From the NCBI GenBank assembly GCA_029891345.1, contig CM057009.1, positions 94,045,916-94,109,915 on the forward strand: a DNA stretch of 64,000 bases, written 5' to 3'. Below are positions 13,961-26,659 of the stretch, piece by piece. This DNA comes from Dryococelus australis (lineage: Eukaryota > Arthropoda > Insecta > Phasmatodea > Phasmatidae). The notes beneath the pieces were generated by a model. That model was not told the DNA's origin and ran no database searches. It saw nothing but the letters and a program-made list of their open reading frames with translations. The position numbers and the translations under genes were made by a program. How positions within the stretch are numbered: the first letter of the stretch is position 1; every line of letters starts with the position of its first letter.

Positions 13961-14159
13961 ACCAGACATGGTATATTTTTGAACCTTTCTAGTAACCTCA
14001 GCACAGCATTTGGTTTTTTTTTAATTCTGGCATTTTAAAAATAAAATGTGCAAGACCTTACTATACCTGGGCCTACATTGTTTGAATTGTTTATAGTAAA
14101 ACTCAATGGTAACAAGTGGTAATTTGTCACTATTGAATAACTGCTAGTATGTGCGGTTG

Positions 14160-14394
14160 GTACTGTTGCCAAATGATGTGGTCTGATGGTCTGACCATGT
14201 GCCCGCCACACTAGGAAGAATAGTAGTACTTAACACCCAGGGAGTTAGTTAGCCTCTTCTGACTAGCACAAGTATGAACATGAACTCTCAGAATGACATG
14301 GAGTATTTAGTCTGTGTGGCTGGTAGGCACGAGCGACAAACAATATGGTTTTCAGTTTCACTTCCACAAACCGCAGTGCTATCAGCATTAACAA
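14160..14394 (-). repeat. Left half of an older LTR-like repeat split by the gypsy provirus
   Basis: It matches 26665-26890. Shared blocks include ctcttctgactagcacaagt versus ctctgcagattaacacaagt, gaacatgaactctcag, and the end acaaac(c)gcagtgct(a/g)tcag. In the copy at 26660 this half runs straight into the sequence found at 23246 onward. Here the two halves are separated by the provirus at about 14395-23245. Confidence 0.6.
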
Positions 14395-15505
14395 TATGTG
14401 GGTTTGGTAGGTTCAGTTCATAATAGGGAAAGGATGGTTTTATGGTTCAGAATGGTTCATAGATACTTTGCCTTGGGCGCCAGCACGGAGAGCATGAATG
14501 ATGCAGTGCGTGATGGTCGACGGCCCTAAATGTGGCCCCCTCCGATGATCCACCATCTTGAAGATGTTGATGAGCTATATCCTGTAATGTCTGGGCTAGT
14601 GAGAGATATCAGCCTCTCTCAAAACTTATTCACTCCTGTGAGATTGTTTACGCTATCTCAACACATTAAGAAAAGTTACATCAGAATCATGAAAACGGGT
14701 TACGCGGCTGTTAAGCTGCTGGAGAAATAAGTAGTGTGCATTTCAAATGACAACACTATTTTATTTCCACTTCACTCCTCCTGAGAGGCACTAACATAAA
14801 AATATCCCCAGTGCAGCGCGGGGAACTCTGAAGCAGAAAAATGGTGTGAAGCCTATATGATGATTAAGTAAGAGAAATTACGGTCCCACAGTGAACAAAC
14901 TTGTACTATGGAGCGGCACTCTCCCCGAGATAGAAGAATGTAATTAAAAGGTTCCAGTACACAAAACTAACTATTTAACACTAGATTGAGAAAGATGAGG
15001 TAGGCCCGGGGAGGCAGCACATGGACGTCTACTCCACATGAGTACGATGATGCTACTAAAAGATGGTTGGTGCAGAGTTGGCTGACTGGCCAAGCGTTCC
15101 TGTTTGACTCATGAAAAACACTTAAATATGAAAATAATGATGATTAATGAAATGAGCTGAACATGTATGGTACTGATGATGAGGTGAAACACAAAAACAC
15201 AGTTAACTTTATTAAAAAATATATAATCAACAAAAAATATATAAAATGTTGACACTTAGTGCTTAACTCGGTTATGCAACACACAACCTCAACTAGTGTG
15301 CATTTTACATAGGGGCGTGTCTGGCTCAGCATCCAAAGTTCATAACACCTACTGTGCCCATGTATGTGAGAGGCTAGGAATTTTATTTTAATATATACGA
15401 AAATACTTGGAACATCTCTACATTAAAAATAAGAAATTTCCACGTGGCCTTTACGCATTATGTTTTATGTATTCACGTTTAGGCATGGTTGTGGCCTTGT
15501 GGTGC
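14395..15505 (-). mobile_element. LTR (left copy) of minus-strand gypsy provirus
   Basis: This 1.1-kb segment is a direct repeat of about 21660-22745. Shared landmarks are gggtttggta, actttgcc/actttgca followed by gggcgccagcac, gatgatccaccatcttgaagat, cacttcactcctcctgagagg, aaaaatatccccagtg and acatggccttta-like ends. It flanks integrase (from 15668) as a 3' LTR should for a minus-strand element. It lacks the AT-rich 500 bases present at the right end of the other copy, so it is partly deleted. Confidence 0.65.
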
Positions 15506-15667
15506 CGAAATCTTGGAATCGGTGGGCGGTGCTGTGTTTGCCCTGCTCATGTCGCCACCTGATGGAGGCGGGTCGATGCCGGTGCTGGCGAGCTGAAGCA
15601 CGTCGCAATTAAATTTTGCTGTCTTCCAGCGACTAAGGCAAACTTTGTAACATATGTCGCCTAGTGC

Positions 15668-16714
15668 TCAAAGGATAGTATGTGGACCACTCCACTTCGC
15701 AGCAAAACCCATGCAAAACCCCTTCTGGCTGACTGATTGGGGTGTGCACGGATGTAAACAAGTTAGCTGGGCTGGAGCTGTGGTATGGGGTGGGTGAAAG
15801 AAGGAACTTACTGTGCAGCGTAGCGGCACTGATTCTCTCACGCTTGCTCCATCATCTGCTATCACTTCTCCTCCCTGCTGCCTCCCTCTTCGGGACTTGT
15901 GGCATGCTCCCTCGCTCCGCTCATGAACTCACTGGGGAGGTCATGACCTTGTAACAGCTGGGCAGGTGTTTTGCCGGTAGCCTGGTTGGTTCGCATGCAC
16001 AGCGTGAAGAGGGCAGCAGGCAGATGTTTGGTCCATGCTGTATGATTCTCACCCACGCGCAGGCATAGCTGTGTTTTCAGCTCTTGATTATGCCACTCAG
16101 TTTGGTTGGTGTGTGGATAGTACATAGCAGTCATATGGTGTCGCACGCCCCATCTTGTGTAAAAGTTGCACCACACATGAGCTGTAAACTGTGTTCCATT
16201 TTTGCTCAAAAACAGTCACGGGTAACCCCAGCGGGCAAAGAATTTGCACTCAAGCACTTTCCCTATTGTGAGAGCCAGTGCACTCAAAATGGGGTAGGCT
16301 TCTACCCAACGAGAAAACAGGTCTGTTACGACCACTATGAAGCAGTTTCCCGTTGGTGTGCGTTGGCCCCATAAGATCAAGCGCTACGGTTTCGAATGGC
16401 TCAGCTGGATCCCTTGGTGGGTGTTGTTGACCATATGTGTGGTGGCTTTTGTAGCAATTATATGTGACACATGTACGTACAAAAGCGCTCATGTATATGG
16501 ATACGCCAGGCCAGTAGAAATACTTTAGCACATTTCTACGAGTTTGTTTGGCACCTGGATGACCGGGCAAATTACTGGTATGAGCGTATAGTAGCACTGA
16601 GTTACACGAGGTGGTGGGAACATACACATGCCACATGTCACTTGTTGCAATTGCACATGTTTTCATGCAATTGTCTATCATGCACCTATTATCGACTGTT
16701 TGCTGGCTGCCCAC
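15668..16714 (-). pseudogene. Ty3/gypsy integrase relic of the nested provirus
   Basis: The zinc finger has HTSNLPGHPGAKQT and CVTYNC. One cysteine of the usual C-x2-C appears to be Tyr. The first catalytic Asp is in VALDLMGPT. The second catalytic box reads LSKNGTQFTAH where S-D-N-G is canonical, so that Asp is lost. The region that should carry the Glu reads TNQTEWHNQELKTQL. It is split into two main frames by a break near 16220-16250. It lies downstream of RNase H and next to the left LTR. Confidence 0.85.
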
Positions 16715-16814
16715 ATTTCTCTACTTTTTTGCCACCGGACAATTTGCCTACGCATTTATTACACTTTCTCACAGCGCTGGAAGAGTGGGTGTGGTCAGCA
16801 ACACTGCAATGTTG

Positions 16815-17290
16815 TTACACTTCATGAATTATGTTGTTGACGTGTTTTGAGATGGGATGGGGGAGAATCTCTTCCCACTCCTCATCGTCATGTGCCACTG
16901 ACTCACCTGGCGAGCGGGAAAGATGGTCGGCCAACTGATTATCCTCGCCTGCTACAAGCTGCAATTCAAAATCGTAAGATTGGAGGAGAAGCGCACAGCG
17001 TGTGAGTTTGCTGCGGGTCTCCTTCATGCTGTGCTGCCATGGTAGGCAGCTAGCTGTCTCAGTCCGCAGGGTGAAGCGCTGATATTGAAGTAACTGCCTG
17101 TATTTCTTAAAACTCCACACCACTGTGAAGCACTTACGCTCTCACTGTGAGGCACTTACGCTCATTGACTTCATACCACCGTTCGACTGTGCCAAATTTT
17201 GCGCTGCTGAAATCGATAATGTGGAGAGTATCGTTGTCTGCTATATGGAAAAGTAGTACACCTAGTGCCTTTTCGCATGCATCTGTCTGC
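16815..17290 (-). pseudogene. Ty3/gypsy RNase H relic of the nested provirus
   Basis: The recognisable parts are the KKYRQLLQYQRFTLRTET-like block, LLQSYDFELQLVAGEDNQLA (a decayed form of the usual tail before the integrase) and ADHLSRSPGES. The upstream part is frameshifted. A 22-base tandem duplication around gcacttacgctc (17127-17167) adds further disruption. It is continuous in order with RT (17440-18360) and integrase. Confidence 0.75.
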
Positions 17291-17439
17291 ACGTAGAAGT
17301 GGCGGGTCAGGTTGTGGCGTGCCAGGGCTGGACACTCCCAGAAGATTTATGCTGTGCAGTTAGCCACTTAAACCAGATGTTTGGTGACATGAGATCAGTG
17401 AGTGGGGTAATGATGGGAAACTCAGCTATGTATTCCTGC

Positions 17440-18362
17440 AGCTATTCAACTAGACCAAAAAACTTCCTGAGCTGTTCGCATGTGGTGGGAATGGGATGAT
17501 CTTCAATGAGGCTCAACTGCTCTTCTGTAGGATAGCTACTATGTTCATCTACAATGTGGCCCAGAAACTGAATATTTGCCTTCCTAATATGACATTTTTG
17601 GTTTGCGCATGTTAACCCATTTATAGCGAGGCATTCCAGCATGACAGATAAATAATGGATGTGGTCCTCCCACGACTGGGACCAGACAATCACGTTGTCG
17701 AGATAGGCTAAGGCGAACTCGCCTATTAACCAATCCAGCAGCACTCTCACCATCATTGACTGGAAGGTTGATGGGACACACTTTAGGCCAAATGGCATGG
17801 ATCAAAACTGGAAATGTCGCCCGTCTAGGGCGGTAAAGTGGTTTTGTGGCGGTCCTCTGGTTGGACCGGAACTTGCCAGTAGCCACTGCGGAGATCAATG
17901 GTTGTGCATACTCTTACACATCAAAAATGTTTAGCGCATCCTTAACATGAATGTAGGGTGGTGATGTGCATTTTGTAACTAAATTTAGCCTGCGATAATC
18001 TATGCAAAAGTGCCATGACCCTTCTTTTTTGGGCGCTAATGTGATAGCTCAGTTGAATACACTTTCTGACGGTTCGATGATGCCTTCCTGTAACATCTCG
18101 GAAATCTGTTCCTTCATGATGCGGCACTGATATGGGTAACAATGGCGTGAGTTGTCATACACCAGCGTTTCAGGGGTGAGCGGAATACTGTGCTCGGCCG
18201 CTGTTGTACATCGTAGCAGGTCAGCTGCTGTAAAAAACATTGTGTTGCTCATTTAGGTGGTGCTGCATGGCTTCTCGTAATTCTGGTGGCACATGTCGCA
18301 GATGCAGCCTGGGCAGTGAAGGTGTGCCAGGCGGGTTCGAGAGCTGGAGCGGGCAACCCAGG
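17440..18362 (-). pseudogene. Ty3/gypsy reverse transcriptase relic of the nested provirus
   Basis: The N-terminal part has HSIPLTPETLVYDNSRHCYPY, MKEQISEMLQEGIIEPSES and a frame change near 18050. The palm has MPFGLKCVPSTFQSMM and FALAYLDNVIVWSQSWEDH. The catalytic Y-x-D-D reads Y-L-D-N, so one aspartate is lost. It continues with HIRKANIQFLGHIV and the connection QLRKFFGL. Several frames are needed. The upstream end is interrupted by a solo LTR (18363-18836). Confidence 0.88.
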
Positions 18363-18836
18363 TGTGGCATGCGGTATTTGGAGTATTGGGTAAACAAGGG
18401 GTGGCAGGACGACAGAGGCCAGCATCTAAGCGGGAATATATAAGCATGTGCCAAGGACGTGCTGATTCCCCTCTCCCCCCCCCCCCAGACTGTTACCAAG
18501 ACTTCACGACAACAAGTTGCTGCTAGAGGTCAGCATTGTTCTGCGGGAGCCTTGTCGACCGCTGAGCGAGAGACTTCAACTTATTTCAGTGGTGAGCATA
18601 AATCCTCCTTAGGCGCTAGGCAAGGCCGAGACGAATATTATATTGTTATTTAAATTAACTAGTTAATTGCTATCAGTATCTACTTGGTCAGAGTAAAGTT
18701 AACAATACTTGCATATATATAGCATTCATTTAATGATATTAACGTAAATGGTATTGTATGTTAGAGTCACAATAAAAACATATACCAGTGTTAGTGTATT
18801 CAAGATCTTATTTTGTTGTGTCTAGCTACTAACCCT
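18363..18836 (+). mobile_element. Solo LTR inserted in gypsy pol
   Basis: A 474-bp insert starts TGTGGCATGCGG and ends GCTACTAACCCT, bounded on both sides by CCAGG (18358-18362 and 18837-18841), a 5-bp target-site duplication. It has a TATA-like tatataag near 18436, a C-run (18473-18485) and an AATAAA near 18772, so it reads as a plus-strand LTR. Removing it with one CCAGG leaves the minus-strand pol frame open across the junction between the protease and RT portions. Confidence 0.85.
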
Positions 18837-19260
18837 CCAGGTCATACCTTGTACCCCTAAGGCAACTGTAACACACAAAATCGTCTACCTTGTCTAGCAG
18901 CACTTCCGGCGCAGTGCCAGCTGGTCGGGGGTCAAAGTTGTACACCATTCTGCGTTCTTTCTGCCAGAAATGTATACGTCGTGCTGCTGGTTCGACCACG
19001 ATGTTCTGTTCTGTGAGCCATGGCACTCCTAAAATAATGTTCTCCCTGATGTCGTCTGAAACACATGTGGTTGTAACAGTTTCGATGTCCCTTATACACA
19101 CTGTTATTTTCACCTCACCTGCAATCTCACCAGTGTGTTGACGGGTGGCTAAGTGAACTATTTTATTTTCTGTGTGGGTTTGATGTCACCGACATTGATG
19201 AAACTGGTGCGCACAAAGTTGTGTGATGCTGTGGTGTCAATGAGGTCTCTGCATGGATAA
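18829..19260 (-). pseudogene. Retropepsin relic of the nested gypsy provirus
   Basis: The active-site segment (about 19202-19243) reads LIDTTASHNFVRTSF where D-T-G is canonical, so the glycine is Thr. Downstream, in a second frame, come ITVCIRDIETVTT, ENIILGVPWLTEQN, and ARRIHFWQKERRMVY, which match the flap-to-C-terminal part of gypsy retropepsins. A stop and frameshift lie between. The 3' part reads into the solo LTR insertion. Confidence 0.8.
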
Positions 19261-19339
19261 CTGTTGACCTGGGGCAGGTGACGTCAGGTTGTGCTACCCC
19301 GTCTTGTTGTTTCCTAACGGTGATTTATTCTTTTCCTCA

Positions 19340-20501
19340 TTTTCCATTGCATTTTCCCTGGTGAGAGATTTGTTGTTGCTGCTGGTTGGTGGGCGGAAAA
19401 CGGTAGTGCCAGTCACTGGTTTTCAGTTGTTGTGGCAGCACTGTTTGTTGAGGTTTTCTTAGTGGGATTTGTTTGCACTTTTTCACTGTCATTACTTGCT
19501 TGACTATTGAAATGTCCATTTTCCCATCGTGGATGTGCGGTGTCGCAATTTGTGGAACGGTTGGGATGAGATGCAGAAATCGAGGAACATGACCGTCTGA
19601 ATGAAGTCCTGATCCATGGCATGAATGAATAATCGGTGCTAGAGCTGCACATTATTCTGCACGTGCAGTACTTGCAACAACTTTGAAATTGTACTTAAGC
19701 AATAGCTATGGATGGTATGTTCTGATGAGACTGATTTTGTGGGTCATGAAATTGTGCAATAACTCTTCTCCTTGTTTCTCCAAAATCACATGAATGCATG
19801 CTCGTAATAATGTGAATGTACCAGCAAAGCGGCATGTGGATGCACTGCTGAATTCCGCCCAGGTGATACTGTAATGTAATACTCCTCTCCACCATATATT
19901 GGTGTCACCTCCTAGGCATTCAGCAATGCTGTTCCGCCAGTCCTCTTCAACGCCATAGCGATAGAGCCAATTGGCACAATCTTGAAGGAATGCCACGGGA
20001 TCTTCGCTCGCCAGGCTGGAGTACGTTGGGAGAGATTGGAACATGGCTGGTGGTGTGGAAGTGAAGGTAGTGGTGTGCCTTTGTGGAAAACGTGATGTAA
20101 TGGGCGTAACTGCTATGCTGCCTGCCTGGGCCAGAGGTGCTTGAAGTACTGGCGTGGAGAGCGCGGGAGGTGCAACTGCTGTTGATATCCACGAGCACTT
20201 GGTTAGAAATGGGTGTGGCAGCAACAGTTGTGGTGCGCACTGGGCACACAAAATTTTTTATTGTTTCGGGCTGCACCATTCCTTTGGTGTTAAGCACTGT
20301 TTGTGTGCATCTCTTCCACATGAGAGACAATCGATGATGTCTCCTTCTACTCCAGGACATTGTAAAGTTTATCATAGGTGGTTTCCTTTTGATGCTAATG
20401 AGTTGTCTGGATTCCGTGGCCGGTGCATCATTATTGCAGCAGACACAATCAATGAAGTATTTTTCCCGTAGTGTAGCACATTCTTGGGATGACACACACA
20501 T
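19340..20501 (-). pseudogene. Gag relic of the nested gypsy provirus
   Basis: The capsid core is visible: LPTYSSLASEDPVAFLQDCA, WLYRYGVEEDWRNSIAEC, and WWRGVLHYSITWAEF, matching the gypsy Gag core with its paired Trp residues. The N-terminal part is Ser/Thr/Pro-rich. A C-terminal Gln-rich segment (QQQQQ) is near 19350-19380. Two overlapping frames (19706-20251 and 19947-20501) show frameshifting. It is the first gene of the minus-strand element. Confidence 0.75.
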
Positions 20502-21655
20502 TTCATGGTATACTCTGAAACACCGAACACATGCTAGTATTGCTGCTCCAGTGCCGGCACATCAACTGTAGTTTGCACACTTTCTTAAAATTTGACTAAA
20601 ATGTGTCGGTGTGGGTGCCTGATTTGCTTGGAAGCCGGCGAATGTACAAAGAGTGGGCACACAAACAGGGTTGACAAAGCCCCGGACCTGTCGAGGTCTT
20701 ATGCACTGCGCCCACACATTCTGCAGTGTGCCTGAGATGGTATGTCCCCACGCTTCTTCATACAGTTCGGCGTTCATGTGTTTTACTTCCCTACTTCCAG
20801 TTGCAACTGACAAGCGGCAGCAGGATCGTGACTTATGCAGGTGTTGCCTCTTAGAAAGTGTAAGGAAAATGGATCTGATGTCGGTGTGGAGAGCAAACAT
20901 TTCACACACAATGATGTGGGACTACCATTTGCTGTTTGCCAGTCCAGACGACCAGGGTCGTTTGTGCAACGCGGTTGATGTGGTGGATAAATCATCATGA
21001 AGTTGATTATTTACGTTTTCGCCAGGCCACATGGCCTCACAGCTCATGGCTGTCACCCTCGCAAAGCGGCATGGGAAGGGCGGTTCTTGCCGGCCAGGCA
21101 TGGGAGGGGGCAGGTGGCATGCTCCTCTCGACTGCTGGTTTTCCTTAAAATGGTGGGAGGGGTGGCTGATGCCACTGACGCTGTAGCAATCGATGGTGGC
21201 ATTCGTGCAGGCCCAAGATGGCGGACTCTCCTTGTTGCTGATGAAAAATGGCGATTTCTGGTGCCAAAACTCCGGTGTCATCGTGCTGATGTTTCCTGGC
21301 TCCAATGTGGGGGAATTTTTGCCAGTACCAAAAACACGTGAACCAACATGTTCAATGGATCCTACACCATGAACACATATAAACACACATGGTCACAAAC
21401 ATAGAACACTGGAAAAACTCAGGAATATACAAGGCCGTGGAAATACAATTCAAGGAGTTACAATTACATGGAACTACACTTGATGCAGGAGTTGGCGTTG
21501 TGTTGAGAGGCATATGGTGTGGGAGAGAGAATGTATGTGACTTTTGCACGACATGCAACACAAGTAGGTTGGGTTCTGAAGAATGCCATAAAGAGCGGGA
21601 TAAACGTAGTCTAGTTGGCGGGAATGAAAGGCCACCCGAAAGGGCGACACCTAAC
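20502..21655 (-). mobile_element. Leader region of the minus-strand gypsy provirus
   Basis: It lies between gag and the right LTR copy. No protein family is recognisable. Just inside the LTR, on the minus strand, ggtgtcgccctttcgggtgg (near 21634-21653) sits where the primer-binding site is expected. Confidence 0.4.
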
Positions 21656-21659
21656 GATA

Positions 21660-23245
21660 CATGAAATACGTAGGTTTGGTACATCAGAAGGAATGGTTGG
21701 TTTTAGGGTTGGGAATGGTTTGTAGATACTTTGCAATGGGCGCCAGCACAGAGAGCATGAATGATGCAGGGCGTGATATTCGACGGCCCTAAACATGGCC
21801 CCCTCTGATGATCCATCATCTTGAAGATGGTGATGAGCTATATCCTGTAATGCCTGGGCTAGTGATAAATGTCAGACTCTCTCAACGCTTATTCACTCCC
21901 GTGAGATTGTTTAGGCCATATCAACACCTTAAGAAAACTTACAAAAGAAACATGAAAATGGGTTATGTGGAAGTTAAACGGTGGGAGAAATAAGTACTAC
22001 GCATTTCAAATGACATCACTATTTTATTTCCACTTCACTCCTCCTGAGAGGCACTTACATAAAAATATCCCCAGTGAAGTGCGAGGAACTCTGAAGCAGA
22101 AAAATGGTGCAAAGACTACATGATGATTAAGTATGAGAAATTATGGTCCAGTCGTGAAGAAACGGTCTGGACTGTAGATTGGTACTCTGTGGGCTAAACA
22201 AATGTAATTAAAAGATTATGGTACCTAAAGCTAACTATTGAACACTAACATGATAGAGAAAGATGAAGTAGGCCCAGGACTTCCACTCCACAGACTTCCA
22301 CTCCACACGAGTACGATGATGATACATAAGATTATTTGGTGTGGAGCAGGCTGACTGGCCGAGCTTAAATATGAAAATAATGATGATTAATGAAATTAAC
22401 TTAACAGGTATGGCACTGATGATAAGGTGAAACACAAAAGCATTATTAACTTTATTTAAAAATACATTATCAACCAAATATACATAAAATGTTAACATTT
22501 AGTGCATAACTTGGTTACGCAAAACGTAACCTCAACTGGTATGCATTTTACATAGGGGGGGTGTCCGGCTCAGTGTCCAAAGTTCATTATGCCTATTATG
22601 CCTATGTATTTGAGAGGTTAGGAATTTTATTTTAATATATTGGAGAACACTTGGAATATCTGTACACTAAAATAAGAAATTGGTACATGGCCTTTACATG
22701 TTACGTTTTACCTGTTAATGTTTATGCATGGCTGTGGCCTCTGGCTGTTACGTTTCGCATGATGAATAAAAAAAAAAGCAATATTAACAAGACAACAAGG
22801 CACATATTAATTATTATAAATAGCACTGATTATAATAACAACATATAACCCTTAAATGAGACATTAATAAAAACACAGAATAAATTAATAATGCTGGATA
22901 CATTGCACATGCACATATATAACAATAAAGTGCTGCATGAAAATGCCAGACTAAGCATTGCACAAGAACAAGTAAACAAAACACAGCACAAACATAAAAT
23001 TACATGATTAACACTGGTAAATAAATAACAAAGCACTACACACGTAATAGTAATAATAACAACACTGAATGATAAATTAAAAGGCCCATGAAAATAAAAC
23101 ACAAATAAATACACACTGATGCACAGCTCCACACATGCACACATGGGGAACACTCTTTATGTGTTGCACTACTCTCACGTGGGTGGTGGGTGAACTGCTG
23201 GCTGACTATGAGACGAATGGTCTCGAGGGGTCACCACGCAGTACA
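21660..23245 (-). mobile_element. LTR (right copy) of minus-strand gypsy provirus
   Basis: The first 1.1 kb repeats 14395-15505. The remaining 500 bases (AT-rich tract, then ctcacgtggg and a gaggggtcacc end) match 4680-5130. On the minus strand it begins TGTACTGCGTGGTGACC, a standard LTR start. It adjoins the leader and gag as a 5' LTR should. Divergence from the left copy is considerable, so the insertion is old. Confidence 0.65.
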
Positions 23246-24150
23246 CGTCAGGGTCACACTGCACATCCATGGATGATGGGAATACAATTTGATTAAATGA
23301 AGGACACAAACACGGATCCCTTTTACTAGCTTTATTGGCCACAGCCGGCATATAGTACAGAACACAGTTCTCAGTTCAAAAAAACAAAAACATTATCATT
23401 ATTTTGAAAATAATAATAATACTGCCAATCTAAGAATATGCCCCTTGGGTATTAACAAAAATTGAGTCTCGCACTATTTCTGCTGGCCAGGATGCCAATG
23501 GATAAAACTCTGGAGTCGGCTGGTACCATAAAGTTCAACATGTGGCCGGCCTGGGGTACCGTGGCTCAGCCTGAAGACTAATTGAGTCCATGAGTGGTGA
23601 GTGCACATCTTCCAAAGTTAACTGAATTGTAGCCAGAAACTAAAATCAAGCAGTTTATTCAATGATGTGAAGGGCCCCACGGAACACACATCCATCCTTC
23701 ACTACTGTAGCTTTATGTTTGTGAGTGGCAACATGGTGGCTGGAAAGAATGACCAGAAGGCAACTTCCCCAGGTGTCCTTCCAGCCAGTACACACTACAA
23801 AAAAAACCTAACAAAAACTAAAACAATATGCCAATTTTTTGCAAAAAAAAATCAAACATAAATAATTACTTTGTTATGTTAAAAAACATTACTCAAATAA
23901 AAACACTTGATAATATTTTGGCTTGGATGGCCAAGAATGTGTGTTGTCTATATTTTGAGGGGTTTGAGAATATGTGACATCACATGGTGCTCAGGCACTT
24001 GGGTATTATTTGGTGATGTCATGTTTCTGCCAAGCATTTAGTATTGATCACTGCCTTCCTCCACCAACTTCTTACTCTGCTCACTCACCCTTTACACACT
24101 AACACATGCACTGGGTAACCACCAGGAATGAGTTAAAGGTGAGGGGAGAA
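23246..24150 (-). repeat. Right half of an older LTR-like repeat split by the gypsy provirus
   Basis: It matches 26880-27790 over its length. Shared blocks are gggtcacac(t/a)gcacatcca, ccttttactag(c/a)tttattg, aatatgccccttgg versus gattatgccccttgg, the caacatggtggctgg/caacatggcggccgg area, and gtgctcaggcacttgggta. With 14160-14394 it reconstitutes one unit, interrupted by the provirus. Confidence 0.65.
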
Positions 24151-26655
24151 GGAAGGATGAAATTCGCCATGCCCTGGAGAGGTCAGTCCTGGTGGTCCAA
24201 CGGCTGTGGCTGGTCTTGGATTGGCTCTATTTGCAGTAGGGGATCACTGTTCTGGTACGAAGGACCAAAGAGGAACTGGCTGGCTTATCTTGATGGTTGG
24301 TGTATCCAGTGGTATCTGGTTCTGCTCCGGCTGAAACTGATTACTACGGTGCTCGAGGGCAGGCCAAGGCCACCCATTGTGACATTCTAGTAAGCTCATG
24401 TGATGGTTCTGTTGGCACACATGCTCGCATGGTGTCACAGATGAGCATGAGTATAATGATACTGGAGAAAAATTGTCTCATTGTACTCTTCGCACACTAA
24501 ACTTTTTTTCTCACAAGGTGTGACCTCGCATTGTGGGGCAGGTGTTGGTTCCACACACATGATGGCTGGAGCAGCATCTGGCACTCTGGGTTGAATGGTG
24601 TCACGGCATCGGTTTGATGTTAGGTTCTGTGAACTGTGCAAGGGTGGCATCTGCCTCATGACTTTGGTGGTGGTGTAGCACTCGAGGGATGCCAGCCTCC
24701 TGTGGATTTGACTGTGGGTGGTCAGTGGACAGAGGTGATCCGACAGCAGGGATGCAATGCAGAGTAGATTGGAGAGCATCAAGGTGCCAGAGGTCATGTG
24801 GTTACAGACCTGGGTCTGCAATCTGAAATTGATCACAAGTTCATTTTTCCTTGGCACTGACACAGGAACCTGGTGGTAGCTATTGCAGCATGGCAGTGGC
24901 TAGTCCTACATTCTAAAATATTGTCTCACTACATTCTTCAAAATCTTATGTTACAATCTTGCGTATGGCAGCAGTATTGGCCTGGTCTCTGAGAATGCTT
25001 ACAGACACATCACACTGCAATGGTATGGTATTCCTGGAAAAACAGACATACGTACATGTTCGGTTAACACTGTTCGTGGAACAAGACATTTGTCAAAATC
25101 TAGGTAGTCAATTTTGGATGTTTACACTATCGATCCACAGCATGAATGAATGGAGATGGTATTGTGCAGTGCTTTCATGCAGCTGCAGTGATGTGAGGCT
25201 GGATGCTTGAGCAGAACTGCAATGGGTTTCAATGTCCTGGTGGACACCCAGCATCATGTTACATAATCAGTAGGAGCATGGGCAAGCAGTGCAGTTGGCC
25301 ATGCCTGTCTCATTCATGCATCTGCAGGGGTGTTCCAGGCAGCTTGGCTGTAGTTGTATTGATGGTGAGTCATCACCGATGAGCTAGAGCTCGTTGGAGG
25401 TGTCAAGTGTCTCCTGGGCATCTCCAGTGATATGACTTGGCCAGCAGCTATGGTGGGCCGCATCTTGAATGCGTCCGCTGCCTGCACACTCTGTGCTCCA
25501 TCACATTGTTTTGCTTTTGAGTGAATCTCAGTGCAGTGGGCGGCAGGCAGGCAGGCAGGCAGGCAGGCAGGCACTGCAATGTCAGCAAATGTGTCCTGTG
25601 TCAGAGTGGATTCACCAGCTGTCGACTAGCAGCATCTGGTGCATCTCTGCTAAAGTTCCACTACATTGGGCAGCATCAATGACAGCTGGATGTGGGGCAT
25701 TGGTGTAGATGCGTCCGGCCACTCTGTATTTGATTATGGAGGTGGTGATATCCAATAAAAGGCTGTTTCTAGCAGCAATACCCATGTTTCAGTTGGGATG
25801 TTGAACACCAGCAGCATGGGCAGGGCAGATGCTGTTGGTGGCGTTGTCTAAGCACCTGGCATTGTGATGTCAGTAGGTGCTTTGTCACTGGCTGGGCTTT
25901 ACTCTGCACTTGCAGTGATATTGGGTGGGTTGTTTGCTGTAAGCAGCAGTACTTCTGGTTGGTTGGGTGGCGGTAGTGCCATCAGGTCAATAAGCTACAT
26001 TTTGTATGTGAAAGGCATGTCTTATCATGCCCTTAGCTGTCTCTACCACACACGCTTGTGTGTGGCTGCAACATCAGGACACCACATTAAGTCCAGTGGC
26101 TCAACCAGCTGTGTCACAGCAGTTTTTGTGTACACTTGCCGTGCAGGCTTGGCACACAGTACGGCACACAGCCTGTGTCACTGGAAAGCCACTGCACTTT
26201 GATTTATTGCATCTTCTAATGACTACTCACCTTCTTTCTCTACTACTTCTCAAGCTATTCGTGACATGGGTTGCACATAAAGTAAGTCCTGTATCTGCTT
26301 ATTGAAGCACATTCTCCATCACTAGCAAAATCCATATGTCATATAATGCAACACTTCATACATGTTACCATCCACCTGGACAGTTCCACTCATCACACAG
26401 ATAAAAAATGTCACATTTACCTTGAACCATTGCATCTTTGTGTCCTCCTCGTGCATGTAGGTGTGCAGGATTTTCATCTGTCAGTGTTTGGTAGGCCTTG
26501 GTTGCATCTGTGCATGTCTGTACGTCCAGGTTTGGTGCCATGTCTCATCCTCTCCATTACCTTTTTGACTGTGTGATAAGAATCTCTACATACTGCACAG
26601 TCCTTCACATTGTACACATGTTTCTCCGTATGTCTGTTTGTCACATGTGCGTAGG
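24151..26655 (-). mobile_element. Degenerate interior between two LTR-like repeats
   Basis: Position between direct copies of the older repeat (14160-14394 plus 23246-24150, and 26660-27790) suggests a decayed LTR-element interior. Minus-strand frames are Ser/Thr/Pro/Gln-rich and fragmented, like gag-leader sequence. I recognise no catalytic motif. A (GGCA)n array is at 25542-25573. Confidence 0.35.
25542..25573. repeat. (GGCA)n microsatellite
   Basis: Eight contiguous GGCA units (32 bases) give a Pro/Ala/Cys/Leu repeat in one frame, which is an artefact. Confidence 0.95.
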
Positions 26656-26659
26656 CACC

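Noticed and set aside
14530..14730. 66-codon frame conserved with 21808-21993
   Set aside because: The similarity comes from the two LTR copies and no coding-type conservation is evident.
25542..25573. Short regular repeat considered as a CRISPR-like array
   Set aside because: It is a simple GGCA microsatellite without spacers, in a eukaryotic genome.
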